In this document: positions 7,148-15,868 of the stretch, piece by piece | Numbering within the stretch: position 1 is the first letter of the stretch | How the letters are laid out: every line of letters starts with the position of its first letter | NCBI GenBank assembly: GCA_013823325.1 | Contig: PNLY01000061.1 | Coordinates: 1-34,376, forward strand | Reading direction: 5' to 3' | Origin: Methylobacterium sp. | Lineage (GTDB): Bacteria; Pseudomonadota; Alphaproteobacteria; Rhizobiales; Beijerinckiaceae | Length of the DNA stretch: 34,376 bases | The notes under the pieces: model-generated | Databases searched by the model: none | Seen by the model: only the letters and a program-made list of their open reading frames with translations | What the model was told of the DNA's origin: nothing | Program-made: the position numbers and the translations under genes

Positions 7148-8829
7148 TGATCATCATCACTACGCCCCGTCGGATCGGCGAGCTCAGCCGGCATCTCGGG
7201 AAGACTGGGCGCGGGTCGAACAAGGAAGTCCTCGTCCGCGCCGACATGATCCGCGACGTTCCCGCCGATACGGCGCTCGCGCTGCGGATCATGGCCGCGA
7301 TCGCGCGCCAGAACCGCCGCGTGACGCGCGACATCGCCCACCTCAAGATCTCGCCGAAGGTCCCGCTGGGCCCGGAGGGCCTGGAGCGTGTTCTGGCGGT
7401 CTACGAAGAAGAGTACGGGATCCCTTTCGACTGCCCTCGGCACGTCGTGGAGCATCGAAAGGGCGACCGTGCGCCGCACTTCCACGTCAACTATGCGATG
7501 GTTGCGCCGGGGTCGGGGAAGGCTCTGCGCTTCGTTCGCTCCACAGAGCGCGACGAGATGATCGCCCGCCGCCTCGAGATCGAACTGGGCGAAGGTCTGA
7601 CGCCGAGCCTGCGGGTCGACCGGGTCGCCCAGCTGCTGCGCGAACGCGGTCTGCCGGAGCTCGCGGAGATCGCCGCAACCGGGCCTGTCGCAGAGAAGAG
7701 GGCTGGCCGTTCCAAGGCCGAGCGTCAGCAGGCCAATCGGCTCGAGACCGATCTCGATCTGGTCGACGCTAGGCTTCTGGAAGCCTGGCGTCGATCCGGC
7801 GAAGACATCCGTAAGCTGCCGGTCGAACTTGAGAAGCTTGGGTTCCGGCTCGCGGGCGGCGACAAACGCATCGCGGGCGCGCCCATCGTTCGGCTTCTCG
7901 ACAGCGAGACGCTGTTCGCCGACAGCCTCACCCGGAATCTCAATCGCGTTCGGAAGGGGGCGGGCGACAGGGGGCCGCTCCAGGAGCCGCAGGTTGCAGC
8001 CATCATCGGCGCCCTGCCCTCTGAAGCCATCGTCAAAGCTGAGCTCAGGAAGGACGCGCCGCAGCGCAGTGCCTCCGACCTGCTCGGCGAGTTCGACCGC
8101 CTCGCTGCCGAGACGGACCTCGATGGCGAGCGGGAGGAGGCCGCCAAGGCCCGGCAAGGACGTGATCGCCTCGCCGCGCGCCTCACCGGAGAGGAGCAGA
8201 AGGACCTGCGCGAGCGGCAGAAGCTCGTGCGCGCCCGCTACCGTGAGCGAGATCGGATTCGCCGGGCGCGCGTCAATCGCGCCTTCGTGACCGCGAAGCT
8301 GTTCGCAGGGCGCGATATCCGGAAGGCCGCCTTCTACATCGTTGCGGTAGGCGTTCTGGCCACCGGTGCGGGGCTCATCGCCGCGCTCGCCGCAGCTGGC
8401 GTGGCCGTTGCCGCGATCCCGAGCTTCACCTCTGCCAAGCGCCTGCGTGCCGCTTCCGATCAGGCCGCGGCCCTCGACCGCGCCGAGATGGATCGCGCCG
8501 TTCGCGACGAGACTCAGCGCTTCTTCCGGGAGCGCGCTATCGCGCGCCGTGTCGCCGAGCAGGAGCAGCGCGCCCGCGAACAGAGGATGCGCGCCGCCCA
8601 AGCCAACCGGCAGCATATGGCCCAGGCCGAGATGCTCCGGCGCCAGCAGCAACAGATCCAGCGGCAGCGCCAGCGCAACGAGATGGAGGCCCTCGCCCGC
8701 CGTCGAACCCATCAGGCCGCTCGCCTCATGCCCCAACCTAGCGGTCAGGCTCCCGGGAACCCGGCTCAGGTTGCCCGCCAGCCTGCGGTCCTCCGACAGA
8801 GGCCACGCGGGGGTGGCGTCGAGCGGTAG
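7147..8829 (+). CDS. MobA/VirD2-like relaxase with C-terminal membrane segments
   Basis: A 560-residue relaxase that would nick oriT and pilot the strand into the recipient. The metal-binding histidines are seen in HVVEHRKGDRAPHFHV (His103, His111, His113). Residues 1-190 form the relaxase domain. A charged helical region follows, then a hydrophobic segment at 395-425 (AVGVLATGAGLIAALAAAGV) long enough for one or two membrane passes. The tail is a Q/R-rich coiled coil. It is translationally coupled to mobC. No type IV secretion genes are in the window, so the element is either mobilizable or has its transfer genes elsewhere. The catalytic tyrosine was not assigned with certainty. Confidence 0.85.
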   Translation: MIIITTPRRIGELSRHLGKTGRGSNKEVLVRADMIRDVPADTALALRIMAAIARQNRRVTRDIAHLKISPKVPLGPEGLERVLAVYEEEYGIPFDCPRHVVEHRKGDRAPHFHVNYAMVAPGSGKALRFVRSTERDEMIARRLEIELGEGLTPSLRVDRVAQLLRERGLPELAEIAATGPVAEKRAGRSKAERQQANRLETDLDLVDARLLEAWRRSGEDIRKLPVELEKLGFRLAGGDKRIAGAPIVRLLDSETLFADSLTRNLNRVRKGAGDRGPLQEPQVAAIIGALPSEAIVKAELRKDAPQRSASDLLGEFDRLAAETDLDGEREEAAKARQGRDRLAARLTGEEQKDLRERQKLVRARYRERDRIRRARVNRAFVTAKLFAGRDIRKAAFYIVAVGVLATGAGLIAALAAAGVAVAAIPSFTSAKRLRAASDQAAALDRAEMDRAVRDETQRFFRERAIARRVAEQEQRAREQRMRAAQANRQHMAQAEMLRRQQQQIQRQRQRNEMEALARRRTHQAARLMPQPSGQAPGNPAQVARQPAVLRQRPRGGGVER

Positions 8830-9256
8830 GACATGGCATTGTTCCGCACCAACCGCCTGAGGGCGGCCGCAGTCGGCCGTAGCTTTGAGGTCGATCAGCC
8901 GTGACATCCGGATGGCTTCCGTTTGTTATACGGCGACCATCTTTCCCTATCCGTCAGGCTTCCGGGGCGGTTTCCGAAACTTCGCCCAGAAACCAATATT
9001 TTCTATTATATCAGTTAGTTAAATGACAATGACGAACAATCTGGTGAGATATCGTCGGCCAATCAGGTGCCGATCGGCAGCGAAACCATCTCGTTATCGG
9101 TACGAGTGACGTCGATTCTCGTGCTTCCGTTTGGATCGCGCCACAACCCGACATTGGGAGCTTGCCGGATACCAGATATTCGGGACGACAATTGTCTTCG
9201 CCGCTGCGGCACAGCATCATAATGAAGCTGAACCGCATCGCAGGTGGTTGGACCAT
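8830..9256. other. Non-coding gap between relaxase and cargo cluster
   Basis: About 430 bases without a convincing gene. Bases 8985-9025 are AT-rich (including TTTTCTATTATATCAG) and may hold a promoter for the rightward cargo genes. A short leftward frame ending at 9063 reads WRDPNGSTRIDVTRTDNE, which looks protein-like but has no family or start, so it may be a decayed gene end. The frame of the next gene is open upstream of 9257 but without plausible protein sequence. Confidence 0.4.
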
Positions 9257-10162
9257 ATGGCAACGACTCCGGGCCTGTACCTGAAATGGCGCGCTTTTCG
9301 GGAGCTTGTCGGCATGCCGATGCCCGAGGCGGAGATTGCCTTTCGGCTGTTCGGCGAGACGAAATTGGAGAGCAGCGCGCCGAAATTCTCGAAGCTGCTT
9401 TACGGCGATTACGGCTTCTCCCTCGATACCGCCACCGAACTCGCCGAGATCGTCAACAAGCGTCTCGACGTCAGCCTGCGAGCGCGTGGATTGCCCGGAC
9501 TGGCGGAGCCGCTGGCTCCGTCCGAGTTCACACTCCCGCTCTACGACTTCATCCGTCGCATCCAGTCGGCAGCGCGGATCGAGGACGGCGAAACGCTCGA
9601 CCGGGCGCAGGACGCGCTGCTCGGCGACTTGGCACCTGGGGTCAATCCGCAGGGAACGGTGCGGCTCGTCATCGAGAAATTTGCCGCCGATCGCAGCTTC
9701 GACGGCTTCCTGCCGTCCGGAGGCGACGGACCCGTAATCTTCGAGGCGGGCCGGCACAAGGGCCGCATCGCGGTGCAAGGCGTCGATCGCGAGCCCGCCA
9801 TGGCCTATACGCTGCTCGCGCGCGACACGCGCCCGATCGGACACAGATGTTGGGAACTGAGCTGGCGCGAAACGATCCTGTGGTTGCCGTCCCCGTCTCG
9901 CCCGCGCCTTGTCGAGGGAAAGCTGCTGCTGATGCCTGAAGCGGCGCCCGTGCAGCCCAAGCCCGGACGGTTCCTGGCGACCACGGCGCTGCTCTGGGAT
10001 ACCGACAGTCGCCGACTACTCGATCCGCGGGGGGCGGATGCGGAGCCGGGCGCGCTAGACGAGGAGGAGACGGCCCGCTTCCTGACCAATCTGCGCCGCC
10101 TGCAGCGGCGCAACGCGGGCGCCGTGACGGTTTCGAGCGCCGAGTACATCGTGACGGTCTGA
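9257..10162 (+). CDS. Hypothetical protein paired with the caspase-like gene
   Basis: A 301-residue cytoplasmic protein, start MATTPGLYLKWRAF, chosen because upstream sequence in the frame looks non-coding. Residues 15-70 (EAEIAFRLFGETKLESSAPKFSKLLYGDYG and after) are helical and could be a helix-turn-helix or adaptor domain. The middle (VIFEAGRHKGRIAVQG, then AYTLLARDTRPIG) looks like a beta domain. The stop is 13 bases before the caspase-like gene, whose ribosome site GAGGGAG lies in the gap, so they are surely co-transcribed. It may be the sensor or regulator of the caspase-like protein. I do not recognise the family. Confidence 0.75.
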   Translation: MATTPGLYLKWRAFRELVGMPMPEAEIAFRLFGETKLESSAPKFSKLLYGDYGFSLDTATELAEIVNKRLDVSLRARGLPGLAEPLAPSEFTLPLYDFIRRIQSAARIEDGETLDRAQDALLGDLAPGVNPQGTVRLVIEKFAADRSFDGFLPSGGDGPVIFEAGRHKGRIAVQGVDREPAMAYTLLARDTRPIGHRCWELSWRETILWLPSPSRPRLVEGKLLLMPEAAPVQPKPGRFLATTALLWDTDSRRLLDPRGADAEPGALDEEETARFLTNLRRLQRRNAGAVTVSSAEYIVTV

Positions 10163-10175
10163 GGGAGCGTCGCCG

Positions 10176-13016
10176 ATGCGCAGCCGCTGGTTCGATCTCT
10201 CGGGCGACGCCGGCACCTCCCCGGCGAGCGCGGGTGAAGCCGAAGCGACACCGGCTTCGAACACCGCAACCCCTCGGGTCGACGGGCCTTCCAAGTCCCA
10301 ACCGGAACAGCGCTTCGCCCTGTTGATCGGCAATGCCGCCTATGCCTCGGCCGCGCTCGCCAATCCGGTGCGGGACGTCCACCTGCTGGGCTGGACGCTC
10401 GAAGGGATGGGCTTCTCCGTGCGGCGCGTCGAGAATGCGACGCTGGCCGCGATGCAGGACGCGGTCATCGCCTTCGGCGAAGAACTCGACGCCGCCGGCG
10501 CGAACGCGATCGCGCTGCTCTATTTCGCGGGGCATGGCGTGCAGTACGAGGGCAGCAACTTCCTACTGCCGGTCGATGCCCGCATCCCGGCGCCGCATTA
10601 TCTCGCGACGCGGTCGCTGCCGCTCGACGTGGCGGTGGCACAGCTCGCCCGCTGCCCGCGCCGCGCCACCATCGTCGCGGTCGACGCCTGCCGCGACGAG
10701 GTCGTGACGGATGCGACTGCGGATGCGGCGGGCGTCACGGCGGGGCTCGCACGCGCCAAGCTGCCGCGCCCCTCGCAACTCGTCTTCTCGACGGCGGCCC
10801 AGGCCCGTGCCGCCGATGGCTTCGGCGATCACAGCCCCTTCGCGTTGGCTCTGTCCGAGGAGTTGCCGGGGCTGCTCGTTCCTGGCCGCCGTCTGCAGGA
10901 CATGATCGACGACGTCGCCACAAAGGTCGGCCTCTGGACGAAGGACGTGCAGACCGTCTCGGTCTATCGCGAAGGTTTCATGCCGCCCTTGTCCCTCACG
11001 GAAGCCGACGAGCAGCGGCTGCGCGACTGGAGCAGGCGCCCGCCGTTCCGGCTCTCGCGCCGGCAGGCCGTGCTGGGCACCGCCGCCGGCGTCGCGGCGC
11101 TGACCTTGGTTGCGGCGGCAGCGCTGTGGTGGACCGCCTATCCGGAGACGCGCACGACCTGGCTGCTGCGCGCCGGCCTTCTCGACAAGGCCGCCTATGA
11201 TCTGACCTGCGCCCGGCCCTGGGACGGAGCGCCGGATCGCTATGGGCTGACGCGCCGCGACTGGTGCCTGTCGATCCCGAAATGGATGGAGGACAAGCTC
11301 GTCCGCAAGGAGGGCGCGGCCGAAAAGGTCGCAGCCGGTCTCCGGGGCGGTGATCCAAAGGCTGTCTTCCTGTCGGCGCTCCTCGCCTCCAGCCAGGCGG
11401 ACGGCCTCGCTGGCGAGGCGAAGGAGAGACGGAGTCGCGAGGCCTACGCGCTTGCTGCGCGAGCGGCGCGCACGGATTTGCCGGCTGGCGGTCTCGCTCC
11501 CTTCCTGCTCGCACCGTCCATCGTGTTCGTGGAAACCGGTCCTGCCGCGATTCTGACGGCCATGCGACGCGCCTCCGCCGAAGGCGTGCTCGTTGCTGCG
11601 ATTCTCGCGCCGGCCGTCGAAGCCAAGTATCGCAGCAATGGGCTGGGAGGATTGCCCCCCGAGGCTCTCGACGCGGTGAACGAGGCCTTCCTCCGCGCCG
11701 AAGGCGAGGACCCCTCGGGCGAAGTTGCCTACACTGCGGCGAATGCCTTCAGCGGGACGCTCGGCTTCCCGGAGCTCGCCTCGCCGGAGCGGGAGCGCTT
11801 CTGGCTGCGCCGCTCGGCGGCGGCCGGCTTCCGGCCCGCGATCGGCCTTCTCGTCGAACGCGCGGGCAGGGATCCGGCCTATCGGCTGGACGGCGACGAA
11901 CGGCAGCGGCTGATCGGCATCATGGCGAGCGGCGATGACGCCCTCGGACGCTACTGGCAGGCCCGCCAGCGCATCGAGCGCGAGCGTCGCATCGAGCCGG
12001 AAACCCTCGCTTTGTTCGCTGCGGCCGCCCAGGCCGGTTTCACACCCGCGACGCTCGATCTCGCGGATTACTATCTGGGCGATGGCCGTGACCCCGAGCG
12101 GGCGCTCGCGCTGCTGCGCGCCGCCGCGAAAGCCGGCCAGCCGGAAGCCATCCTGCGTCTTGGCCTTCTTCTGGCGAACGGGATCGCCGGGCGCGATGGC
12201 CAGCCGCCCGTCGCGCCGCAGCCCCAGGAGGCGATCTCACTCCTCGAACGGCCGGAGGTCGCGCAGGATCTGCAAGGCCGGTTTGCGCTCGCCCAACTCT
12301 ACCTCTACGGCGATCCCGCTGGGCGCAATCCGGCCAAGGCCGAGGCACTGCTGCGCGATGTCGCCCGAGCGACACCGGAACCGCGGATCGGGCGCGATGC
12401 GCGCGGTGAACTCGACCGGATCGCGACCGAGGCGGCCTTGAAGCGGATGCTCGATTCTTCGCTCGCCATCACGGCCGGCCGTCCGGATGCGCCCCTTTCT
12501 CTGACGCTCGCGATGTCCCCGTCCTGTGCCAGCTGCGGTCTGGAGAAACTGTTGCAGGTCGTCGAACCCTTCCTGGCGAGCGGCGACGCGCATGTTTCGA
12601 TCGTGCCGCTCAGGGCTCCCGGCGACGCGAGCGTCGAGGCCTCGCTGCTCGCTGTCTGCGCCGCCCCCGAGATGCGTTTCGCTCAGTTTCGCAAGCTCGT
12701 GGCTGCCGCCGTCCGGTGGGGGAGCGTCCCCGAAGAAGCGGAGCGAAGACGAGCTTTCGCTGAAGTCCTCAGGGAGGGGGACACCCCATCCGTCGACATC
12801 GACGCATGCCTCCGAAACGGTACGGCTCGGGCGACCCTGCATCGTCAGCACGATGACATCATGCTGGCGACGGGGCTGAAGGCTCAACCCATTCTCTTCA
12901 TCGGCGGCGAGAAGCGCGAGGCGGCAGACGCGCTTTCCGCAGACGAGCTGCGCTGGCTGATCCTCGCCCAGCTGCCGCCGGCGAGACGCGCCGGACCGGG
13001 CGGCCAAACGCCATAG
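10176..13016 (+). CDS. Caspase-like protein with membrane anchor, Sel1-like repeats and thioredoxin-like CxxC domain
   Basis: A 946-residue multidomain protein. Residues 46-270 form a peptidase C14 (caspase/metacaspase) domain: RFALLIGNAAY begins it, the catalytic histidine is His120 in YFAGHG and the catalytic cysteine is Cys172 in VDACRD. A transmembrane helix follows at about 299-319. A long helical region includes Sel1/TPR-like repeats at about 610-740 (DLADYYLGDGRDPERALALLRAAAKAG and the next unit). The C-terminus has a CASC motif (Cys784, Cys787) and later AQPILFIGG, as in DsbA or thioredoxin-like folds with a cis-proline. With one anchor, the caspase domain should be cytoplasmic and the CxxC tail periplasmic. 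Joining a caspase and a redox-like domain in one chain is unusual. Substrate is unknown. Confidence 0.87.
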   Translation: MRSRWFDLSGDAGTSPASAGEAEATPASNTATPRVDGPSKSQPEQRFALLIGNAAYASAALANPVRDVHLLGWTLEGMGFSVRRVENATLAAMQDAVIAFGEELDAAGANAIALLYFAGHGVQYEGSNFLLPVDARIPAPHYLATRSLPLDVAVAQLARCPRRATIVAVDACRDEVVTDATADAAGVTAGLARAKLPRPSQLVFSTAAQARAADGFGDHSPFALALSEELPGLLVPGRRLQDMIDDVATKVGLWTKDVQTVSVYREGFMPPLSLTEADEQRLRDWSRRPPFRLSRRQAVLGTAAGVAALTLVAAAALWWTAYPETRTTWLLRAGLLDKAAYDLTCARPWDGAPDRYGLTRRDWCLSIPKWMEDKLVRKEGAAEKVAAGLRGGDPKAVFLSALLASSQADGLAGEAKERRSREAYALAARAARTDLPAGGLAPFLLAPSIVFVETGPAAILTAMRRASAEGVLVAAILAPAVEAKYRSNGLGGLPPEALDAVNEAFLRAEGEDPSGEVAYTAANAFSGTLGFPELASPERERFWLRRSAAAGFRPAIGLLVERAGRDPAYRLDGDERQRLIGIMASGDDALGRYWQARQRIERERRIEPETLALFAAAAQAGFTPATLDLADYYLGDGRDPERALALLRAAAKAGQPEAILRLGLLLANGIAGRDGQPPVAPQPQEAISLLERPEVAQDLQGRFALAQLYLYGDPAGRNPAKAEALLRDVARATPEPRIGRDARGELDRIATEAALKRMLDSSLAITAGRPDAPLSLTLAMSPSCASCGLEKLLQVVEPFLASGDAHVSIVPLRAPGDASVEASLLAVCAAPEMRFAQFRKLVAAAVRWGSVPEEAERRRAFAEVLREGDTPSVDIDACLRNGTARATLHRQHDDIMLATGLKAQPILFIGGEKREAADALSADELRWLILAQLPPARRAGPGGQTP

Positions 13017-13038
13017 ATCGACTGATCCGTGCCGGTCA

Positions 13039-13482
13039 CTATGCTCTGCCGGTAGGCCACCGCCCATCGTAGATCCGCTCCACAAAGAACCTCCACATCA
13101 CGAAGAAGAACAGAAAGAAGCTGAAGAGCAGGATCAATACGAAGACGATGACCGGCCATGCCGTCACCACGCCCGCGACGGTCGCTGCGAGCTCATGAGC
13201 GAGCCAGGACGCGGCGAAGCCGACATCCTGCACGATGTCCCAGTGGTTCTGCGGCGGCCGCGGCTCCGGGAAATCCCGCACGAGCCACGCGACGGAGGGA
13301 TGATAGGGGGCGCCGGGCTTCAGCCACGGTTCCGGGAAGAGGAAGTCGGTCGCCGCCCTGGCGATCCAGAGGCCCGCCGCCATCGAGATCGCGCCGCAGA
13401 CGATGAACAGCAGGTTCCCGGTCCAGCCGAGTTCCTTCTGCGCGGCGGGGGGCTCAGCCCCAGGGTTCTGCCGAAGACCCAT
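13039..13482 (-). CDS. Hypothetical small membrane protein
   Basis: A 147-residue protein starting MGLRQNPGAEPP. The ATG at 13482 is preferred because AAGGAG lies 6-11 bases upstream. It has a hydrophobic segment at residues 20-40 (GNLLFIVCGAISMAAGLWIA), a weaker one near 90-110, and a very hydrophobic one at 107-130 (VIVFVLILLFSFFLFFFVM). A P/W-rich loop lies between the first two. It is convergent with the caspase-like gene, the two stops being about 23 bases apart, so it is transcribed separately. The family is not recognised. Confidence 0.72.
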   Translation of the reverse strand: MGLRQNPGAEPPAAQKELGWTGNLLFIVCGAISMAAGLWIARAATDFLFPEPWLKPGAPYHPSVAWLVRDFPEPRPPQNHWDIVQDVGFAASWLAHELAATVAGVVTAWPVIVFVLILLFSFFLFFFVMWRFFVERIYDGRWPTGRA

Positions 13483-13787
13483 GACGTTCTCCTTCGCGCC
13501 GATGATGTCCTGTACCGGGTGGCCCGTGGCGACCTCTGATCTGTTTTCCGAATATACAGCTTTGATCGCTCGGCGACGATTGCGCCTGCTTGCGCTGGGT
13601 TGCGGTTCGCCGTGAGCCAGGATTCGCGAGGAAGGGGTGGCCGCATCCTCTTTGACGCCGCCATGCTCTTTGCCCACGCCCGCTGAGGCGGCTCGCCAAC
13701 GGCAAGGCCCGGCAACCGGAAGCAATCGACAGATGCCGGCCCGGTGGCAAAAGTAAACGAGATCTTCTTCGATCGGCCGAGGGACCC
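13483..13787. other. Divergent promoter region
   Basis: This 305-base gap separates the leftward membrane protein gene from the rightward run of small secreted proteins, so it should contain promoters for both. A modestly AT-rich stretch near 13540-13565 (TTTTCCGAATATACAGC) is the likeliest promoter for the leftward gene. No repeat, RNA gene or operator was recognised. Confidence 0.4.
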
Positions 13788-14144
13788 ATGTCGATCAACA
13801 TACCGAGACATCCACGACTCGGCCGGTCGTTGGCGCGAGCCGGACTGGCGCTGTGCCTCCTCTGCGCGGCGACGGCGGCCCGGAGCGCGGTGCTGCGCCT
13901 GAACGGCGCGGGCGGCCTATCCTGCCGCGTGCTGGCCTCCCCCGCCAAGGCGCGTCTGCCGGAGGGGCGCGCCGCGCTGCAATGGAGCTTCGGCTACCTC
14001 ACCGGCCGCGTCCAGTCGGGCGCCGGAGAGCCTCACCAGCGCTTCGCGGGCCCGGACGGCATCGCCGCCGCGATCATCGCCTATTGCCGGGCGCACCCGA
14101 AGCGGCAGGTCGCCGACGCCGCGGCGGATTTCTTCGGGCCTTGA
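13788..14144 (+). CDS. Small secreted protein, Rap1a/Tai-like
   Basis: A 118-residue protein with an N-terminal signal peptide (LARAGLALCLLCAATAARS, cleavage near residue 33). The mature part has two cysteines (SCRV and AYCRAHP) and the pattern W-x-F-G-Y-L-x-G followed by YCRAHPKRQVADAAADFF. This resembles the WxxGYLxG ... hPxxxxxxA pattern of Rap1a/Tai-type periplasmic proteins, some of which are immunity proteins. The match is a pattern only. It is the first gene of the secreted-protein run and has GAGGGA upstream of its ATG. Confidence 0.65.
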   Translation: MSINIPRHPRLGRSLARAGLALCLLCAATAARSAVLRLNGAGGLSCRVLASPAKARLPEGRAALQWSFGYLTGRVQSGAGEPHQRFAGPDGIAAAIIAYCRAHPKRQVADAAADFFGP

Positions 14145-14225
14145 CGGCTTCTCCTCCGGTTCGACGCGGCATCGTGCGGGCCAGTCGATCGCTTGGCTTT
14201 TCAGGTTCTCACAGGGGGTATCGCG

Positions 14226-14741
14226 ATGTCCATGATCACCCGGTTACGTCTTGCGAGCGCGGCCGTCGCTTCGGCGCTTCTGCTGGCCTTCCCGGCCGCG
14301 GCCCAGAACAATCGGTGCTCGGTGATGTGCAACGGCATCGACAACCAATGCTACAGGTCCTGCGCCGGATCGAATGACGGCCTCTCGCCCTTTGGAGCGG
14401 CGCCCGGCAGCGGTCCCGGCCGGTCCGGTGGCGGCTATGGCGCCATCGCGATCTCCAACAGCGTCAATGGCGACCTGCAATGGGGAACGTCCTACAATTA
14501 CGACTCTCGCGCCCGTGCGGAGGCCGTGGCGATGCGGTTCTGCATAGCCGGCGGATTTCCCGGCTGTCGTGTGCGGCTCTGGTTCACCAACGCCTGCGCC
14601 GCCCTCGTGACCACGGCCAACGGCCGTTGGTGGGCGTATTGGCGCGGTTCGCTTGCGGCCGCACGCCGTGCGGCATTGACGGAGTGCGGGCAGGACGGTG
14701 AGAGCCGCTGCAGGGTGAGCGAGGCCTTCTGCTCGTCCTGA
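14226..14741 (+). CDS. Secreted DUF4189-domain protein
   Basis: A 171-residue exported protein. The start MSMITRLRLAS has AGGGGG upstream. A signal peptide covers residues 1-26 (LLLAFPAAAQ end). A short cysteine-rich segment follows (CSVMCNGIDNQCYRSC), then a glycine-rich linker. The C-terminal DUF4189 domain starts with YGAIAISNS and has the expected spaced cysteines and the ACAALVTTANGRWW motif. The many cysteines suggest disulfide bonds in the periplasm, which fits the CxxC domain of the caspase-like protein upstream. The molecular role of DUF4189 is not known to me. Confidence 0.8.
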   Translation: MSMITRLRLASAAVASALLLAFPAAAQNNRCSVMCNGIDNQCYRSCAGSNDGLSPFGAAPGSGPGRSGGGYGAIAISNSVNGDLQWGTSYNYDSRARAEAVAMRFCIAGGFPGCRVRLWFTNACAALVTTANGRWWAYWRGSLAAARRAALTECGQDGESRCRVSEAFCSS

Positions 14742-14869
14742 GCAAACCTTTCTCTTGATCGGCACAGGGCCGGCAATGCCGAGCAACCGCCCGCAATTCC
14801 CTCGGCCTGTTCATCGTGATCGCAATCGGCCCGCGTGCGATCGCCACGTCCGTCCGCCAGGAGCGTTCG

Positions 14870-15298
14870 ATGCGAAACTGTTTCGCCTATGCCTTCCTCA
14901 TAGTCTCGACACTCGGCTTTCCGGCCTTGCCTGCCGGCGCCGAGCCGCGCGCGCCGCTCGCGGCCGGGGGCTGCTGGATGGTGCTGCCCAAGGGCGAGAA
15001 GCCCGAACGCGGCAACGCCGCCGAGATCCTCTGCCTTCGCCGTGACGGCTATGGTCGTGTCCGCGAAAGCTCCTTCTACGGCGATGTCGCCGGCTGCGGC
15101 CGGGTGACCTACCGCACGAGCAATGGCCCGACACTGGTCGAGATCGATTTCAGCGCCTGCATCAACGGCGCGCCGAGCCACAGCCTGCTTTGCACGAGCA
15201 GCTCCGGTCGCAACCCGGTGCCCTGTCTCCAGAGGGTGCCCGGCGACGACGAGCCAGTGGAGATGGAGCTTTATCCGCTGGAAGGAGCAGGCTCGTGA
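14870..15298 (+). CDS. Small secreted cysteine-containing protein
   Basis: A 142-residue protein with signal peptide (NCFAYAFLIVSTLGFPALPAGA). The mature part has six cysteines (GGCW, ILCLRR, AGCGRV, FSACINGA, LLCTSS, VPCLQR), enough for three disulfides, and is otherwise beta-rich. The ATG at 14870 follows CAGGAG at the right distance. Its stop overlaps the GTG start of the next gene (GTGA), so the two are translationally coupled. The family is not recognised. Confidence 0.72.
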   Translation: MRNCFAYAFLIVSTLGFPALPAGAEPRAPLAAGGCWMVLPKGEKPERGNAAEILCLRRDGYGRVRESSFYGDVAGCGRVTYRTSNGPTLVEIDFSACINGAPSHSLLCTSSSGRNPVPCLQRVPGDDEPVEMELYPLEGAGS

Positions 15299-15753
15299 GG
15301 TCCGCTTCCCTTCTCGCCGCCGTGCTCGGCCCGCTGCTCCTGCAGCCTGTCGCGGGGCACGCAGCCGATTGCCCGGAGGGCGTGGCCCGGCCGCTTCCGG
15401 TGAAGGCCCCGATCGAACACCGGTTCGGGCACCGCCTGCATCCCGTCATCGGCATGGCGGTCTTTCAGCCGAACATGGTCTTCCGCACGCTCAGCGGCCA
15501 GGCCGTGGTGACGGTGCGAGGCGGCCGGGTCGAGCCCGTCGAAGCCGCGCGGATCGGCCGCTTCGTCCGGATCCGGCAGCGCGACGGAAGCGAGCTGCGC
15601 TACGGGCCGCTGTCGCAGCTCCGCGTCCGTGCCGGACGCTGCGTCGCGGCGGGCGCCAGGCTGGGCTGGACGACCTCGTCCCCGTTCACGCTCGCCCTGC
15701 GCCGGAATGGAGAATGGATCGATCCCGCGCCCCTGCTGGGAGGCGTCCGGTGA
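15295..15753 (+). CDS. Secreted protein with degenerate M23/LytM peptidase fold
   Basis: A 152-residue protein with signal peptide (residues 1-23, ending PVAGHA). It reads like a LytM/M23 endopeptidase domain that has lost its metal site. HRFGHRLHPVIG (42-53) is the family opening (FGxRxHPxxG), and the end matches the usual G-x-x-x-D-P-x-x-L-L. But the HxGxD zinc motif is replaced by FQPNM (57-61), and the HLHF motif by FTLAL. It should therefore bind rather than cut peptidoglycan, or regulate another enzyme. The start is a GTG at 15295 with GAAGGAG upstream, overlapping the preceding stop. Confidence 0.75.
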   Translation: MRSASLLAAVLGPLLLQPVAGHAADCPEGVARPLPVKAPIEHRFGHRLHPVIGMAVFQPNMVFRTLSGQAVVTVRGGRVEPVEAARIGRFVRIRQRDGSELRYGPLSQLRVRAGRCVAAGARLGWTTSSPFTLALRRNGEWIDPAPLLGGVR

Positions 15754-15868
15754 CCGACATTTCGCTGGAGCGGCTCACCGCAAGAGGAGGCAATGGAGGG
15801 CAAGCGGGCGCAATGGTGCGGCCGACCCGGCCGGGGGAAGAAGACACCAAGACTTGTTCGAGGCCGCC

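Noticed and set aside
6592..8907. Long (771-residue) leftward reading frame
   Set aside because: It is antisense to mobC and the relaxase, has no family features, and arises from the GC-rich codon bias of those genes.
9063..9263. Leftward short frame ending with a protein-like tail
   Set aside because: Too short, no start signal and no family; at most a decayed gene end.
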